From the NCBI GenBank assembly GCA_017620135.1, contig JAFZQZ010000090.1, positions 23,092 through 87,091 on the forward strand: a stretch of 64,000 nt of DNA, written 5' to 3'. Positions within the stretch are counted from its first letter, which is position 1; each line of letters begins with the position of its first letter. A model generated the notes under the pieces. That model made no database searches and was not told the DNA's origin. It saw only the letters and a program-made list of their open reading frames with translations. Positions 55,910-64,000 of this stretch are shown here, piece after piece. A program made the translations under genes and the position numbers. This stretch comes from Bacillota bacterium (lineage in GTDB: Bacteria; Bacillota; Clostridia; Lachnospirales; Bianqueaceae).

Positions 55910-57248
55910 CTGTTCCATGGGTGCGGCCGGCGATATGCTGACAGCGGCGCTGCTGGATTTAAGCCCTCTGAAGGCAGCCTACGTTTCCAGGTTGAACGCG
56001 CTTCGGATCCCGAAGGTGAACTACAGTCTGGAGAAGGCGGAAAAGTGCGGGATCACCGGTTCCCACATGACAGTCACAGTAGACGGGACGGAAGAAGATG
56101 AACAGATGCACAAGTATGTGCAGCACGAGCACCATCACGATCACGACCATGAGCATGACCATGAGCATGAACATGAACATGAACACCATCACGACCATGA
56201 GCATTCTCATGACGGCCACACCCACACCCATACCGGGATGCATGCCATCGAGCATATCGTCTGGGATCTTGCCCTGCCGGAAAAGGTAGAGAAAGATGTG
56301 CTGGCGGTCTATCAGATCATTGCCGAGGCGGAAAGCCAGGTCCATGGCGCGCCGATCAGCCAGATCCATTTCCATGAAGTCGGTACGATGGACGCGGTGG
56401 CGGATATCGTCGCTGTGTGCTATCTGATCAATAACCTGAAACCGGATCAGATCGTGGCATCTCCGATCCATGTCGGTTCGGGAACAGTGAAGTGCGCGCA
56501 TGGCATCCTGCCTGTACCCGCGCCGGCGACCGCGCTGATCCTGAAAGATATTCCTATCTACAGCACGGACATCATGGGTGAGCTCTGCACGCCTACAGGC
56601 GCGGCTCTTCTAAAACATTTCGTGGACCGGTTCGATGTCATGCCGCCCATGACGGTCTCGGCGATCGGGTATGGTATGGGAAAGAAAGACTTCCCGCGCG
56701 CGAACTGTGTCCGGATCCTGGTGGGAGAAACGACGGACAAACCGGCAGAGCAGAAGGCGCCTATGCAGGATGAACCTCTGGTCAGGAATTATATTCCCAA
56801 AGACAAGACGCCGGAGGATGTCGTTCTGGAACTGAGCTGCAATGTGGACGACATGACGGCGGAGGAGATCGGCTTTGCCATGGAACGTTTGTTTGAGGGC
56901 GGTGCGTCGGACGTCTATACGATCCCGATCGGTATGAAGAAAAACCGTCCGGGCACGCTGATTCGTGTCATTTGTCTGGAGTCGAAGAAACAGGAACTCG
57001 TCCGGTTGATGTTCAAGTATACGACGACGATCGGCGTCCGCGAAGCCGTCACTTACCGGAATGTCCTGACACGGGAATTTGAGACCGTCTCTACGCCATA
57101 CGGACCGGTCCGGCTCAAGAAGGTCGCGGGATATGATACTGAACGGGCGAAGTTTGAGTTCGATGATCTTTCACGGATCGCTCAGCAGCAGGGCTGGAAT
57201 CTTTCCAAAGTGCGCCGGATCGCGGAAGAAAGCCTGAAGCAGCAATAA
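55890..57248 (+). CDS. larC: LarC-type nickel insertase of the nickel-pincer cofactor, with His-rich insert
   Basis: 452 residues in one uninterrupted frame. YIDCSMGAAGDMLTAALLD at the start, QIHFHEVGTMDAVADIVAV, and ELCTPTGAALLKHF mark the LarC family, a CTP-dependent nickel insertase of the lactate racemase cofactor. In Lactobacillus plantarum LarC is made by a frameshift between two frames; no such break is seen here. An insert at about residues 76-112 is nearly all His, Asp and Glu, a probable nickel reservoir. larA, larB and larE are not in the window. Cotranscribed with the importer. Confidence 0.92.
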   Translation: MKTLYIDCSMGAAGDMLTAALLDLSPLKAAYVSRLNALRIPKVNYSLEKAEKCGITGSHMTVTVDGTEEDEQMHKYVQHEHHHDHDHEHDHEHEHEHEHHHDHEHSHDGHTHTHTGMHAIEHIVWDLALPEKVEKDVLAVYQIIAEAESQVHGAPISQIHFHEVGTMDAVADIVAVCYLINNLKPDQIVASPIHVGSGTVKCAHGILPVPAPATALILKDIPIYSTDIMGELCTPTGAALLKHFVDRFDVMPPMTVSAIGYGMGKKDFPRANCVRILVGETTDKPAEQKAPMQDEPLVRNYIPKDKTPEDVVLELSCNVDDMTAEEIGFAMERLFEGGASDVYTIPIGMKKNRPGTLIRVICLESKKQELVRLMFKYTTTIGVREAVTYRNVLTREFETVSTPYGPVRLKKVAGYDTERAKFEFDDLSRIAQQQGWNLSKVRRIAEESLKQQ

Positions 57249-57251
57249 GAT

Positions 57252-57301
57252 AAAAACCCACAAACAAGACCGCGCAAAGCGGAAAAGTTTGTGGGTTTTT
57301 T
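57252..57301 (+). terminator. Terminator of the nickel operon
   Basis: AAAAACCCACAAAC (57252-57265) / GTTTGTGGGTTTTT (57287-57300), 14 bp, with an inner CCGC/GCGG hairpin. A-run and T-run on both sides make it bidirectional. Confidence 0.93.
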
Positions 57302-57376
57302 AATGGAATCTAACGGAGAAAAGTGGTAGAATACGTCCTTGGGCTTTTCTTAAGGCCCGAAGGAGTAAGATATTTT

Positions 57377-58708
57377 ATGAGTACGCTTTTAGCAACTGCT
57401 TTTGCTTTATTCGCGGGTCTGATGATGACTCGTTTATTTAAAAAAATGAATTTGAAACTGCCGGATGTAACGGCTTTTCTGATCGCGGGTGTGATCGTAG
57501 GTCCGTATGTACTCGGTGCGATCGGTGTTCCCGGACTGGGATTCGGATCGATCGAGGAAGTGGAATCCGTAAACGTGATCAGCAGTGTCGCGCTGGGATT
57601 CATCGCGTTCGATATCGGCAATGAGTTCCGCCTGGGACAGCTGAAACATACCGGCAGGACAGCAACCGTGATCGGTATCGTTCAGGCGGTGCTTGCCACG
57701 CTCTTTGTGGACGCGGTGATGATCGCGCTCCATTTCGTACTGGGGCCGAAGGTCCTGCCTCTTCCCGTGGCGATCACGCTTGGCGCTATCGCGTCCGCGA
57801 CCGCACCGGCCGCGACCCTGATGGTCGTTCGTCAGTATAAGGCGAAAGGACCTCTGACGGATCTGCTGCTTCCCATCGTCGCACTGGATGACGCGGTGGG
57901 TCTGGTAGTATTTGCCGTATCCTTCGGTATCGCGTCGGCGATCGACGGCGGTTCTCTTTCTGTCGTGTCCGTTGCGGTGAATCCGCTGCTGGAGATCGTG
58001 TTCTCCCTGATCCTCGGTTCAGCTATGGGATGGCTGCTGACGAAGCTGGAGAAGCTTTTCTTCTCCAACTCGAACCGCCTGTCGCTCACGATCGCGTTCG
58101 TGATCATGACGATCGCGCTTTCTTCTCTGGAATTTGATCTGGGCGGCGGAGTGAAGATCGGGTTTTCTTCTTTGCTCGTCTGTATGATGCTGGGAACGAT
58201 CTTCTGCAATCTGAGCGAGTATTCCGTCGATATCATGCAGCGTTCCGCCAAGTGGACCGTGCCTGTCTACGCGGTATTTTTCGTTCTTTCCGGTGCGGAG
58301 CTGGAACTGGGCGTTTTCCGCTATCCGCTGACGATTCTGGTGGGTGTTATCTATATCCTGGTCCGTTGTCTCGGCAAATATCTGGGAGCCAGATGGAGTT
58401 CGAAGGCGATGCACTGTGAAGAGAAAGTCGTCAAACATCTGGGCATCACCCTGTTCCCGCAGGCCGGCGTCGCGCTGGGCATGGTGGTTTCCGCGCAGGC
58501 ACTGGGACCGGTGTACGGACAGATGATCCGCAATATCATTCTTTTCAGTGTGCTGATCTACGAACTGTTCGGACCGCTGCTCACCAAACGAGCCCTTATG
58601 GATGCCGGTGAGATCCCCACCAAACGTTCCGATACAGAACACAGGCAGCGTTTCGAAAAGAAGGAGAAGATCGAGCACAGGAGCCGGATCCTCAGACATC
58701 AGAATTGA
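57377..58708 (+). CDS. Cation:proton antiporter (CPA2-like)
   Basis: 443 residues from ATG 57377, 11 bases after AAGGAG; the frame also opens with GTG at 57323 without a ribosome site. About 12 membrane helices. ALGFIAFDIGNEF, LPIVALDDAVGLVVFAV with the paired Asp, and ITLFPQAGVALGM are typical of sodium/proton antiporters of the CPA2/KefB type. No TrkA-N domain is fused. A hydrophilic tail rich in Arg, Lys and Glu closes the protein. Ion specificity is unknown. The upstream leader contains GGGC/GCCC around 57340-57357, a minor hairpin. Confidence 0.87.
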   Translation: MSTLLATAFALFAGLMMTRLFKKMNLKLPDVTAFLIAGVIVGPYVLGAIGVPGLGFGSIEEVESVNVISSVALGFIAFDIGNEFRLGQLKHTGRTATVIGIVQAVLATLFVDAVMIALHFVLGPKVLPLPVAITLGAIASATAPAATLMVVRQYKAKGPLTDLLLPIVALDDAVGLVVFAVSFGIASAIDGGSLSVVSVAVNPLLEIVFSLILGSAMGWLLTKLEKLFFSNSNRLSLTIAFVIMTIALSSLEFDLGGGVKIGFSSLLVCMMLGTIFCNLSEYSVDIMQRSAKWTVPVYAVFFVLSGAELELGVFRYPLTILVGVIYILVRCLGKYLGARWSSKAMHCEEKVVKHLGITLFPQAGVALGMVVSAQALGPVYGQMIRNIILFSVLIYELFGPLLTKRALMDAGEIPTKRSDTEHRQRFEKKEKIEHRSRILRHQN

Positions 58709-58725
58709 ACCGATTAAAGTTTGAA

Positions 58726-58761
58726 AAACCATTGCCAAAAGCAGTGGTTTATTTATATAAT
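58726..58761 (+). promoter_or_regulatory. Hairpin terminator of the antiporter overlapping the dCMP deaminase promoter
   Basis: AAACCATTGC (58726-58735) pairs with GCAGTGGTTT (58741-58750) with one T-G wobble. The same DNA carries TTGCCA (58732-58737), an 18-base spacer and TATAAT (58756-58761). Terminator and promoter thus share bases. Confidence 0.6.
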
Positions 58762-58814
58762 AGATTGGATTATATCGTTATTGTGACGGTAATGGTTTCA
58801 AGGGAGGAAAAGCG

Positions 58815-59297
58815 ATGAAACGAACCGATTATATCAGTTGGGATGAATATTTTATGGGAATCGCCAAACTGGCCGCCATGCGCTCCAAAGACCCCGGAAC
58901 ACAGGTAGGCGCCTGCATCGTGGGTGAGGACAACAAGATTTTGTCGATCGGCTACAACGGCTTTCCCCGCGGGCTGTCGGACGATGAGTTTCCGTGGGAC
59001 AGAGAAGCGGAGCGTGATCTGGATACCAAGTACATGTATGTGACGCACGCGGAACTGAACGCGATCCTGAATTTCCGCGGCGGTACCCTGGCCGGTGCGA
59101 AGATCTATGTGACGCTGTTCCCCTGCAACGAATGCGCCAAGGCGATCGTGCAGTCAGGTATTCGTACCATGATCTACGAGTCGGATAAGTACGCGGATCA
59201 GAGCAAGTTTATCGCTTCCCGGATGATCCTGAAAGCCGCCGGTGTCGAACTGATCCCATATGAAAACGGCGGACGTGAGATCACATTTACTGTCTAA
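58815..59297 (+). CDS. Deoxycytidylate (dCMP) deaminase, ComEB-like
   Basis: 160 residues. Zinc-dependent deaminase fold: THAELNAIL with the zinc His and catalytic Glu, and LFPCNECAKAIVQSG with the two zinc Cys. GTQVGACIVGEDN and GYNGFPRGLSD are the nucleotide-binding parts. It makes dUMP for thymidylate synthesis. Good match to the usual length. Confidence 0.93.
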   Translation: MKRTDYISWDEYFMGIAKLAAMRSKDPGTQVGACIVGEDNKILSIGYNGFPRGLSDDEFPWDREAERDLDTKYMYVTHAELNAILNFRGGTLAGAKIYVTLFPCNECAKAIVQSGIRTMIYESDKYADQSKFIASRMILKAAGVELIPYENGGREITFTV

Positions 59298-59327
59298 AAG
59301 CAAGAACATATAAAGGAGTACGATTCG

Positions 59328-61445
59328 ATGAAACAAATCAAAAAGATCCTTGCCCTCGTCCTGGCACTGGTTTTCTGTCTGAGCGGTTTTTGCGGAAGTT
59401 TTTCCGCCCGCGCGAACGAAGAGATGCGTGATGAGGATGCGTATTTTGAACAGTGGATGATGGGTCAGTGGATAGATACCATGGAATCCGACTATCTGAC
59501 CATGCACTATAATGTCAAGGATTATGAGCGGTATTTTATCCAAAAGCCGGAAGTGACCCTTGGCACGATCTCCGTGGACGATTACGCGGCAGCCGTGGAA
59601 GAGAACAAAGATGTCCTGGCCCAGATGGACGCGATCATGTATGATCGTCTGTCCCCGGAAAACCAGGTCAGTTATGATGTGTTGAGGAATTATGTGGAAC
59701 AGCTGATCATCATGGATCAGTATCCGCAGTTCGAAGAGATGTTTAATCCCTACAACGGATATCTGACGAACCTTGAAACGAATTTTACCGAGTTCGTTTT
59801 CTATCAGAAAGAGGATATTGAAGATTATCTGACACTGGTCGCGGATTATCCCCGCTTCATCGATGAGATGTGGGCTTTCACCGAGACATTCGCGAAGCAG
59901 GGCTATTTCATGACGGATGCGGCACTGGATGAGGAACTTAGTCAGATCGATGAGTTCGTGGCCAAAGGAGTAGATAATCCGCTGATCATTATCTTCTCTG
60001 AAAACGTCGATGCGTTTGAAGGCCTGACCGATCAGGAAAGAGCGGATTACAAGGCCCGGAATACCGATCTGGTCGTGAACACGGTTTTCCCGGCTTATCA
60101 GAAAGCGGCTGCTAATCTGGAGACACTTCGCGGATCACGTCAGAATGATCTGGGGATCTGCGGCTATCCGGGCGGCGATGAGTACTACGCGGCACTGGCC
60201 AAGTATGAATCCAGTACCAACATGACTCCTCAGGAGATCTATGATTTCTGCGAGACAGCCATGGACAACATCATCCCGTATTTCCGCCGGGCACTGTCCT
60301 ATGACAGTACCGGACGTGACCCGGATCAGGTGGCCTTTACGACAGCGGAAGAGGTGCTGGACTATCTGGCTTCTCATCTGGACGCGTTCCCCAAAGGACC
60401 GGATGTGAACTACAGAGTCAGCTATCTGGATAAATGCCTGGAGAATCCGTCCGTCGTCGCTTATTATCTGACGCCCCCGGTGGACGATATTACCGATAAT
60501 GTGATCCGGATCAACGGCTCGAATATCGACAATATGAATGAGATGTACATCACGCTGTCCCATGAAGGATTCCCGGGGCATCTGTATCAGTTTACCTGGT
60601 ACTTCAATACGGACCCAAACCCGCTTCGGACATATCTCAACATCATGGGATATCAGGAAGGCTGGGCGATGTATGTCGAAAATCTTCTGATCCGCGAATC
60701 CGGCCTGGACAAGTATTCCTACATGTATGAAGAAGCGAATAACTATTACGGCTATGTCTATAACACGTTGATGGAGATCGGTATCAACGGTCTTCACTGG
60801 ACGGCGGATGATTTTCTGAATTTTCTCAACGCGGACGGCAACTACTATACGGCTGCGGAAGCGCGGGACATTTATGATCAGCTGCGCGCGATGCCCGGTA
60901 CGATGATCTCCTACGGGTTCGGTGACGCGTATTTCATGACGCTTCGGGCCATGTGCCAGAAAGCGATGGGACAGTATTTTGATGAGGTCGCCTTCCATGA
61001 AGTGATCCTCACCAACGGACCGCGTAATTTTGAAATGGTCCAGGCGGATGTGGAGGAATATATCGCCCGTCAGGGATATAAAGTTCCCACGAGCTACAAG
61101 GCCTATGAGATCGAGATCAACGGCGTGCCTACCGTTGAGAAGGCGGAACCGGTGCCGGAGGAGTCTTCCGTAGAGATCAGCTATGCGGACAATTCCGAGT
61201 ATTCCTATGAAAGCTCTGACCCGTTCGATGTTGATTTTGGAGAAAACATGGAGAGCAGGATCGAAGAGATCAAGACCGATCTGGAAAAGAGCGCGAAGAA
61301 AGCCCTGACGGCTTCGATCATCGCGGCTGCCATCGTCCTGGTGGTGATCATCGGATCGATCGTCGCGGTAGCAGCGGTGGGTAAGAAGAGAAAGAAAGAG
61401 ATCGAACAGGAACGGCAGCAACAGCAGTGGAGGCAGTGGCGATGA
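59328..61445 (+). CDS. DUF885 metallopeptidase-like protein, secreted and membrane-anchored
   Basis: 705 residues. N-terminal signal peptide ending near A-R-A (about residue 29) and a C-terminal membrane helix at about 660-685 followed by a basic, Gln-rich tail. DUF885 proteins are thought to be zinc peptidases; the motif LSHEGFPGHLYQF supplies H412, E413 and H416-like ligands, and GYQEGWAMYVENLL is the second conserved block. It should sit on the outer face of the membrane. Its stop overlaps the start of a cytoplasmic transaldolase-like gene by four bases, an odd pairing. Confidence 0.85.
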   Translation: MKQIKKILALVLALVFCLSGFCGSFSARANEEMRDEDAYFEQWMMGQWIDTMESDYLTMHYNVKDYERYFIQKPEVTLGTISVDDYAAAVEENKDVLAQMDAIMYDRLSPENQVSYDVLRNYVEQLIIMDQYPQFEEMFNPYNGYLTNLETNFTEFVFYQKEDIEDYLTLVADYPRFIDEMWAFTETFAKQGYFMTDAALDEELSQIDEFVAKGVDNPLIIIFSENVDAFEGLTDQERADYKARNTDLVVNTVFPAYQKAAANLETLRGSRQNDLGICGYPGGDEYYAALAKYESSTNMTPQEIYDFCETAMDNIIPYFRRALSYDSTGRDPDQVAFTTAEEVLDYLASHLDAFPKGPDVNYRVSYLDKCLENPSVVAYYLTPPVDDITDNVIRINGSNIDNMNEMYITLSHEGFPGHLYQFTWYFNTDPNPLRTYLNIMGYQEGWAMYVENLLIRESGLDKYSYMYEEANNYYGYVYNTLMEIGINGLHWTADDFLNFLNADGNYYTAAEARDIYDQLRAMPGTMISYGFGDAYFMTLRAMCQKAMGQYFDEVAFHEVILTNGPRNFEMVQADVEEYIARQGYKVPTSYKAYEIEINGVPTVEKAEPVPEESSVEISYADNSEYSYESSDPFDVDFGENMESRIEEIKTDLEKSAKKALTASIIAAAIVLVVIIGSIVAVAAVGKKRKKEIEQERQQQQWRQWR

Positions 61446-62128
61446 AGTTTTTCCTTGACAGCGCGAAGCTGGACGAGATCGATTACGCATATCAAACATT
61501 TGGTATCGACGGGGTGACAACGAATCCCCGTCATATCATGCTCAGCGGGAAACCGTTTCTGACCGCGATCCACTCTATCGCGGACTGGGTCGAGAAAAAC
61601 GGACTCAGTGGTATTGATCGGTTCCCGGTCTCCGTGGAAGTGAACCCACATCTGGAAACGACCGACGAAATGGTGAAAGCTGCGCGCGAGATCGCGCCGA
61701 TCAGCCCGAACTTTGCCATCAAGATCCCGTGCACCGAAGCGGGGATCGCGGCTTCGAGGATCCTGGAGCAGGAAGGGATCCGTACGAATCTGACCCTTGT
61801 CTTCTCTCCGGCGCAGGCTATCTGGGCCGCGAAGAACGGATGTCTGTTCGTTTCTCCCTTTATCGGCTGGAAAGAGGCAAACGGTGAAGACTGCCGCGTC
61901 TATATCCAGGATATCGTGGACATCTACGGTAATTATGGCTTCCTGGGGAAGACCCAGATCATCTGTGCCGCGATCCGCACGCCCAAACAGATCGTGGACT
62001 GTGCCGTCGCCGGCGCGGATATCGTGACGACCGGACTGGATGTGTATAAAGAAAGCATGAAACACGCCTATACGACTCAGGGGATCGGCACTTTCTGTGC
62101 CGCCTGGGATCAGACAGCAAAGGAATGA
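61442..62128 (+). CDS. Transaldolase / fructose-6-phosphate aldolase-like enzyme
   Basis: 228 residues from ATG 61442, overlapping the previous stop (ATGA). FFLDSAKLDEI, DGVTTNPRHI and FAIKIPCTEAGI with the Schiff-base Lys94 are typical of the small transaldolase/FSA family. TNLTLVFSPAQAIWA is the next conserved block. Slightly longer than E. coli FSA (220). It begins a run of three sugar-metabolism-like genes. Confidence 0.88.
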   Translation: MKFFLDSAKLDEIDYAYQTFGIDGVTTNPRHIMLSGKPFLTAIHSIADWVEKNGLSGIDRFPVSVEVNPHLETTDEMVKAAREIAPISPNFAIKIPCTEAGIAASRILEQEGIRTNLTLVFSPAQAIWAAKNGCLFVSPFIGWKEANGEDCRVYIQDIVDIYGNYGFLGKTQIICAAIRTPKQIVDCAVAGADIVTTGLDVYKESMKHAYTTQGIGTFCAAWDQTAKE

Positions 62129-62138
62129 ACCGTAAAAG

Positions 62139-63023
62139 ATGAAGATTGGATTTATCGGTCTGGGGATCATGGGCGAAGCCATGTGCTCGAACATTATCCT
62201 GAAACATGACGATATCGTATATCTGTTCGACGTCGTGACGGAGAAAATGGCACAGCTTGCCGCCGCTCAGATGATGCTGGGAAGAATGAACGTCGAACTC
62301 TGCGAAGATCATCGATCACTGGCTGAAAAAGCGGACATGATCATCACCATGGTCCCGAAGTCCGAGCACAGCCGTGACGTATACGAGAGGATCCTGCCGG
62401 TCCTTGACGAGAGCAAGATCTGCATCGATATGAGCACGATCGATCCTTCCGTTTCGGTAGAGATCGCGAAAAAAGTCAAGGCGACCGGCGCTCAGTTCGC
62501 GGACGCACCGGTGGTGAAATCCCGCCCGGCCGCGGAAGCCGGAAAGCTGGGCATCTATGTGGGATGCGACGAAGAACTCTTCCCGCTGATCCTGCCCGTT
62601 CTTTCCTACATGGGCGAGAATGTCATCCGGATGGGTGAAAACGGCAAAGGTCTGGTCATGAAGATCTGCCACAACGCGCTGGTCTCCCAGATCCAGAACG
62701 GCGTCAACGAAACAGCGTCGCTCGCTGCGGCGTGCGGGATCGATATCATGACGTTCGCGGAGGCGATCTCCTACGGCGGCGGACAGAATTTCTACCTGGA
62801 CAGCAAGAAAGCAGTCATCGCGAAGGAAGACTTCAAAACAGCTTTTTCTGTGGAGAATATGCACAAGGATGTCCATATCTGTCTGGGCCTTGCGGAAGAG
62901 GCCGGCATTTTCATGCCCGGTGAGGAAAACGCTGTCCGGGTCTATGACCGGGCGATGGCAGAGGGCTATGGCAAGGAAGACTTTTCCGCCACGATCAAAG
63001 TCGTCCGGGAGGGAAAAGGATGA
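62139..63023 (+). CDS. 3-hydroxyisobutyrate dehydrogenase-family oxidoreductase
   Basis: 294 residues. Rossmann motif IGFIGLGIMGEAMCSN, the substrate loop DAPVVKSRPAAEAGKL and the catalytic Lys175 in GKGLVMKICHNAL. Family members reduce or oxidise beta-hydroxyacids such as tartronate semialdehyde or 3-hydroxyisobutyrate. Substrate here unknown. It is 11 bases after the transaldolase-like gene and overlaps the next gene by four bases. Confidence 0.9.
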   Translation: MKIGFIGLGIMGEAMCSNIILKHDDIVYLFDVVTEKMAQLAAAQMMLGRMNVELCEDHRSLAEKADMIITMVPKSEHSRDVYERILPVLDESKICIDMSTIDPSVSVEIAKKVKATGAQFADAPVVKSRPAAEAGKLGIYVGCDEELFPLILPVLSYMGENVIRMGENGKGLVMKICHNALVSQIQNGVNETASLAAACGIDIMTFAEAISYGGGQNFYLDSKKAVIAKEDFKTAFSVENMHKDVHICLGLAEEAGIFMPGEENAVRVYDRAMAEGYGKEDFSATIKVVREGKG

Positions 63024-64000
63024 ACATGAGAATAACTTATGTCCCGATCGGTGTCGGGACCTATCATATGGAGACCGCCGGGGTCGCGTTTCAGTCCTCG
63101 GCGGCGCTTCTTCAGAAGCTTTCTTCCGATCTTTCCTTTGATCTGGATCAGCCGGACGAGCCGCTCCTTACGACCGGCGCGGTCAGGGCGTGGATGACAG
63201 AGAAAAAGCCGGATCTGGTGATCGTCCAGAATATCATGTTCGCGAACGCCGCTTATATTTCGGAAGTCCTCCGGGTATATGACGGTCCTCTCGTCCTGTG
63301 GACGCTAAGGGAGCCTGTCTCGGAAGTGGGCGGACGGCTGAAACTCAATTCGCTGACAGGTACGTTTTCCGCGGCGAACACCTATCATCAGCTGAGAAAG
63401 GATGAACCCATCCGTCTGTTCGGAAGCGCGGAGGAGGATGCGGTCAGAGAAAGACTGGAGAAGATCATCCGGGCCCTGTCCGCGGTCCGGTATCTGAAAG
63501 GACTGAAACTGGCACAGATCGGTCATACGCCGCAGGGATTTGGTTTCGGAAGAGGTTTCGACGCGGAAATGCTGAAGACATTCGGAACTGAACTGATTTC
63601 CGTGGAAGCCAGAGAGCTGATCCGCAAGGCGGAGAGCTATACCTATGAGGACTGTGCTTCGTTCGAGGCGGAAGCGAAGGAGCGGATCGTCGGTCTGGAG
63701 CAGATGCCTGAGAAGAATATCCGGGATTTCGTCCGGCTTTATCGGGCCTACCGGGAATTTACAGATGAGCAGGGGATCGGCGCGCTGTCTTCCCGCTGCT
63801 GGCCGGATTTCTTCGTGGAATACGGGACGCCGGTCTGCACAGTACTTTCCATTCTGAACGCACTGGGGATCCCTTCCGCCTGTGAATACGCCCAAGCGGA
63901 GCGGGACATCGAACTGGTCCGGCAGACCGGGTGCAGGTATCACATCTGCCACGTGAGCACCAAGGAGACGGTGGAACTGGTGCGGCAGGCCAAGGCGGAA
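63020..64000 (+). CDS. L-fucose/L-arabinose isomerase-like protein whose 3' end reads as dihydroorotase
   Basis: Open to the right edge, 327 residues visible. From the start (MRITYVPIGVGTYHMETAG) to about 63866-63886 the frame matches fucose/arabinose-isomerase-like proteins: LWTLREPVSEVGGRLKLNS, SRCWPDFFVEYGTPVC and ALGIPSACE. After that last motif, instead of the usual A-D-V-x-G continuation, the frame reads RDIELVRQTGCRYHICHVST and KETVELVRQAKAE, a dihydroorotase (PyrC) signature. The reading frame is not broken. Either this is a real recombination or a misjoined assembly at a motif shared by both families. Confidence 0.7.
   Translation, partial: MNMRITYVPIGVGTYHMETAGVAFQSSAALLQKLSSDLSFDLDQPDEPLLTTGAVRAWMTEKKPDLVIVQNIMFANAAYISEVLRVYDGPLVLWTLREPVSEVGGRLKLNSLTGTFSAANTYHQLRKDEPIRLFGSAEEDAVRERLEKIIRALSAVRYLKGLKLAQIGHTPQGFGFGRGFDAEMLKTFGTELISVEARELIRKAESYTYEDCASFEAEAKERIVGLEQMPEKNIRDFVRLYRAYREFTDEQGIGALSSRCWPDFFVEYGTPVCTVLSILNALGIPSACEYAQAERDIELVRQTGCRYHICHVSTKETVELVRQAKAE

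Noticed and set aside
55890..57248. Programmed frameshift in larC
   Set aside because: The frame is continuous from start to stop with both halves of the family present.
60135..61520. Long minus-strand ORF of 461 codons
   Set aside because: It is antisense to the clearly coding DUF885 gene; composition is typical of a shadow frame and no family is recognisable.

Overview
The window looks like a chromosomal segment of an anaerobic member of the Bacillota, most likely class Clostridia and perhaps close to Lachnospiraceae. The signs are a pyruvate:ferredoxin oxidoreductase, a type VIIb secretion locus (EssC, WXG100, LXG-like protein), AGGAGG-type ribosome binding sites, TTGACA/TATAAT promoters with 17-bp spacers, many lipoproteins with L-S-G-C lipoboxes, and DUF3990 and Phd/RelE toxin-antitoxin modules. 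No rRNA, tRNA, CRISPR array, prophage or transposase was seen. Genus cannot be told from the sequence alone.

Layout. 1-266: end of a cyclophilin. 417-3968: PFOR with its own promoter, leader hairpin and terminator. 4073-4324: a strikingly regular array of 11 short inverted half-sites. 4360-4955: RelE/Phd toxin-antitoxin pair (minus). 5090-6627: lipoprotein with DnaJ-type zinc fingers and a small XRE regulator (minus). 6942-8838: fructosamine kinase/deglycase pair (minus). 9081-19464: type VII secretion locus, with pseudokinase-like protein, EssC, WXG100, small helical partner, LXG-like substrate, then two lipoproteins and a zinc-ribbon membrane protein. 19591-20881: DUF3990/HTH toxin-antitoxin pair under a 28-bp palindromic operator. 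21053-25521: MTA/SAH nucleosidase, GalE, MurG and a GH3 hexosaminidase. 25612-31842: complete F-type ATP synthase operon in the order a, c, b, delta-alpha fusion, gamma, beta, epsilon. 31911-32134: a second, head-to-head repeat array. 32122-33736: pseudouridine synthase and PgsA-like enzyme (minus). 33899-35587: GH29 alpha-L-fucosidase. 35661-40130: RACE-type Fe-S ATPase, E2-like acyltransferase and acyl-CoA ligase. 40131-40655: MsrA. 40836-42929: two CobW-type GTPases. 42989-46400: DegV, a small basic membrane protein and a glutaminase-like protein (minus). 46529-52605: histidine phosphatase, a zinc-ribbon membrane protein and an ABC-2 exporter. 52625-57248: nickel/cobalt ECF importer with LarC behind a structured leader. 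57377-64000: cation antiporter, dCMP deaminase, DUF885 protein, and a sugar-type cluster (transaldolase-like, 3-hydroxyisobutyrate-dehydrogenase-like, fucose-isomerase-like). The last reading frame turns into dihydroorotase-like sequence.

Themes. Metal handling is prominent: LarC and the CbiMQO importer, a His-rich CobW, a CobW fused to a YcgQ-like domain, and a surface lipoprotein with many Cys knuckles. Most operons are tightly packed with 4-8 base overlaps. The strongest unusual signals are the metronomic array at 4073-4324, the truncated delta/alpha ATP synthase fusion, the compact type VII locus, the structured leader of the nickel operon, and the isomerase/dihydroorotase junction at the right end.
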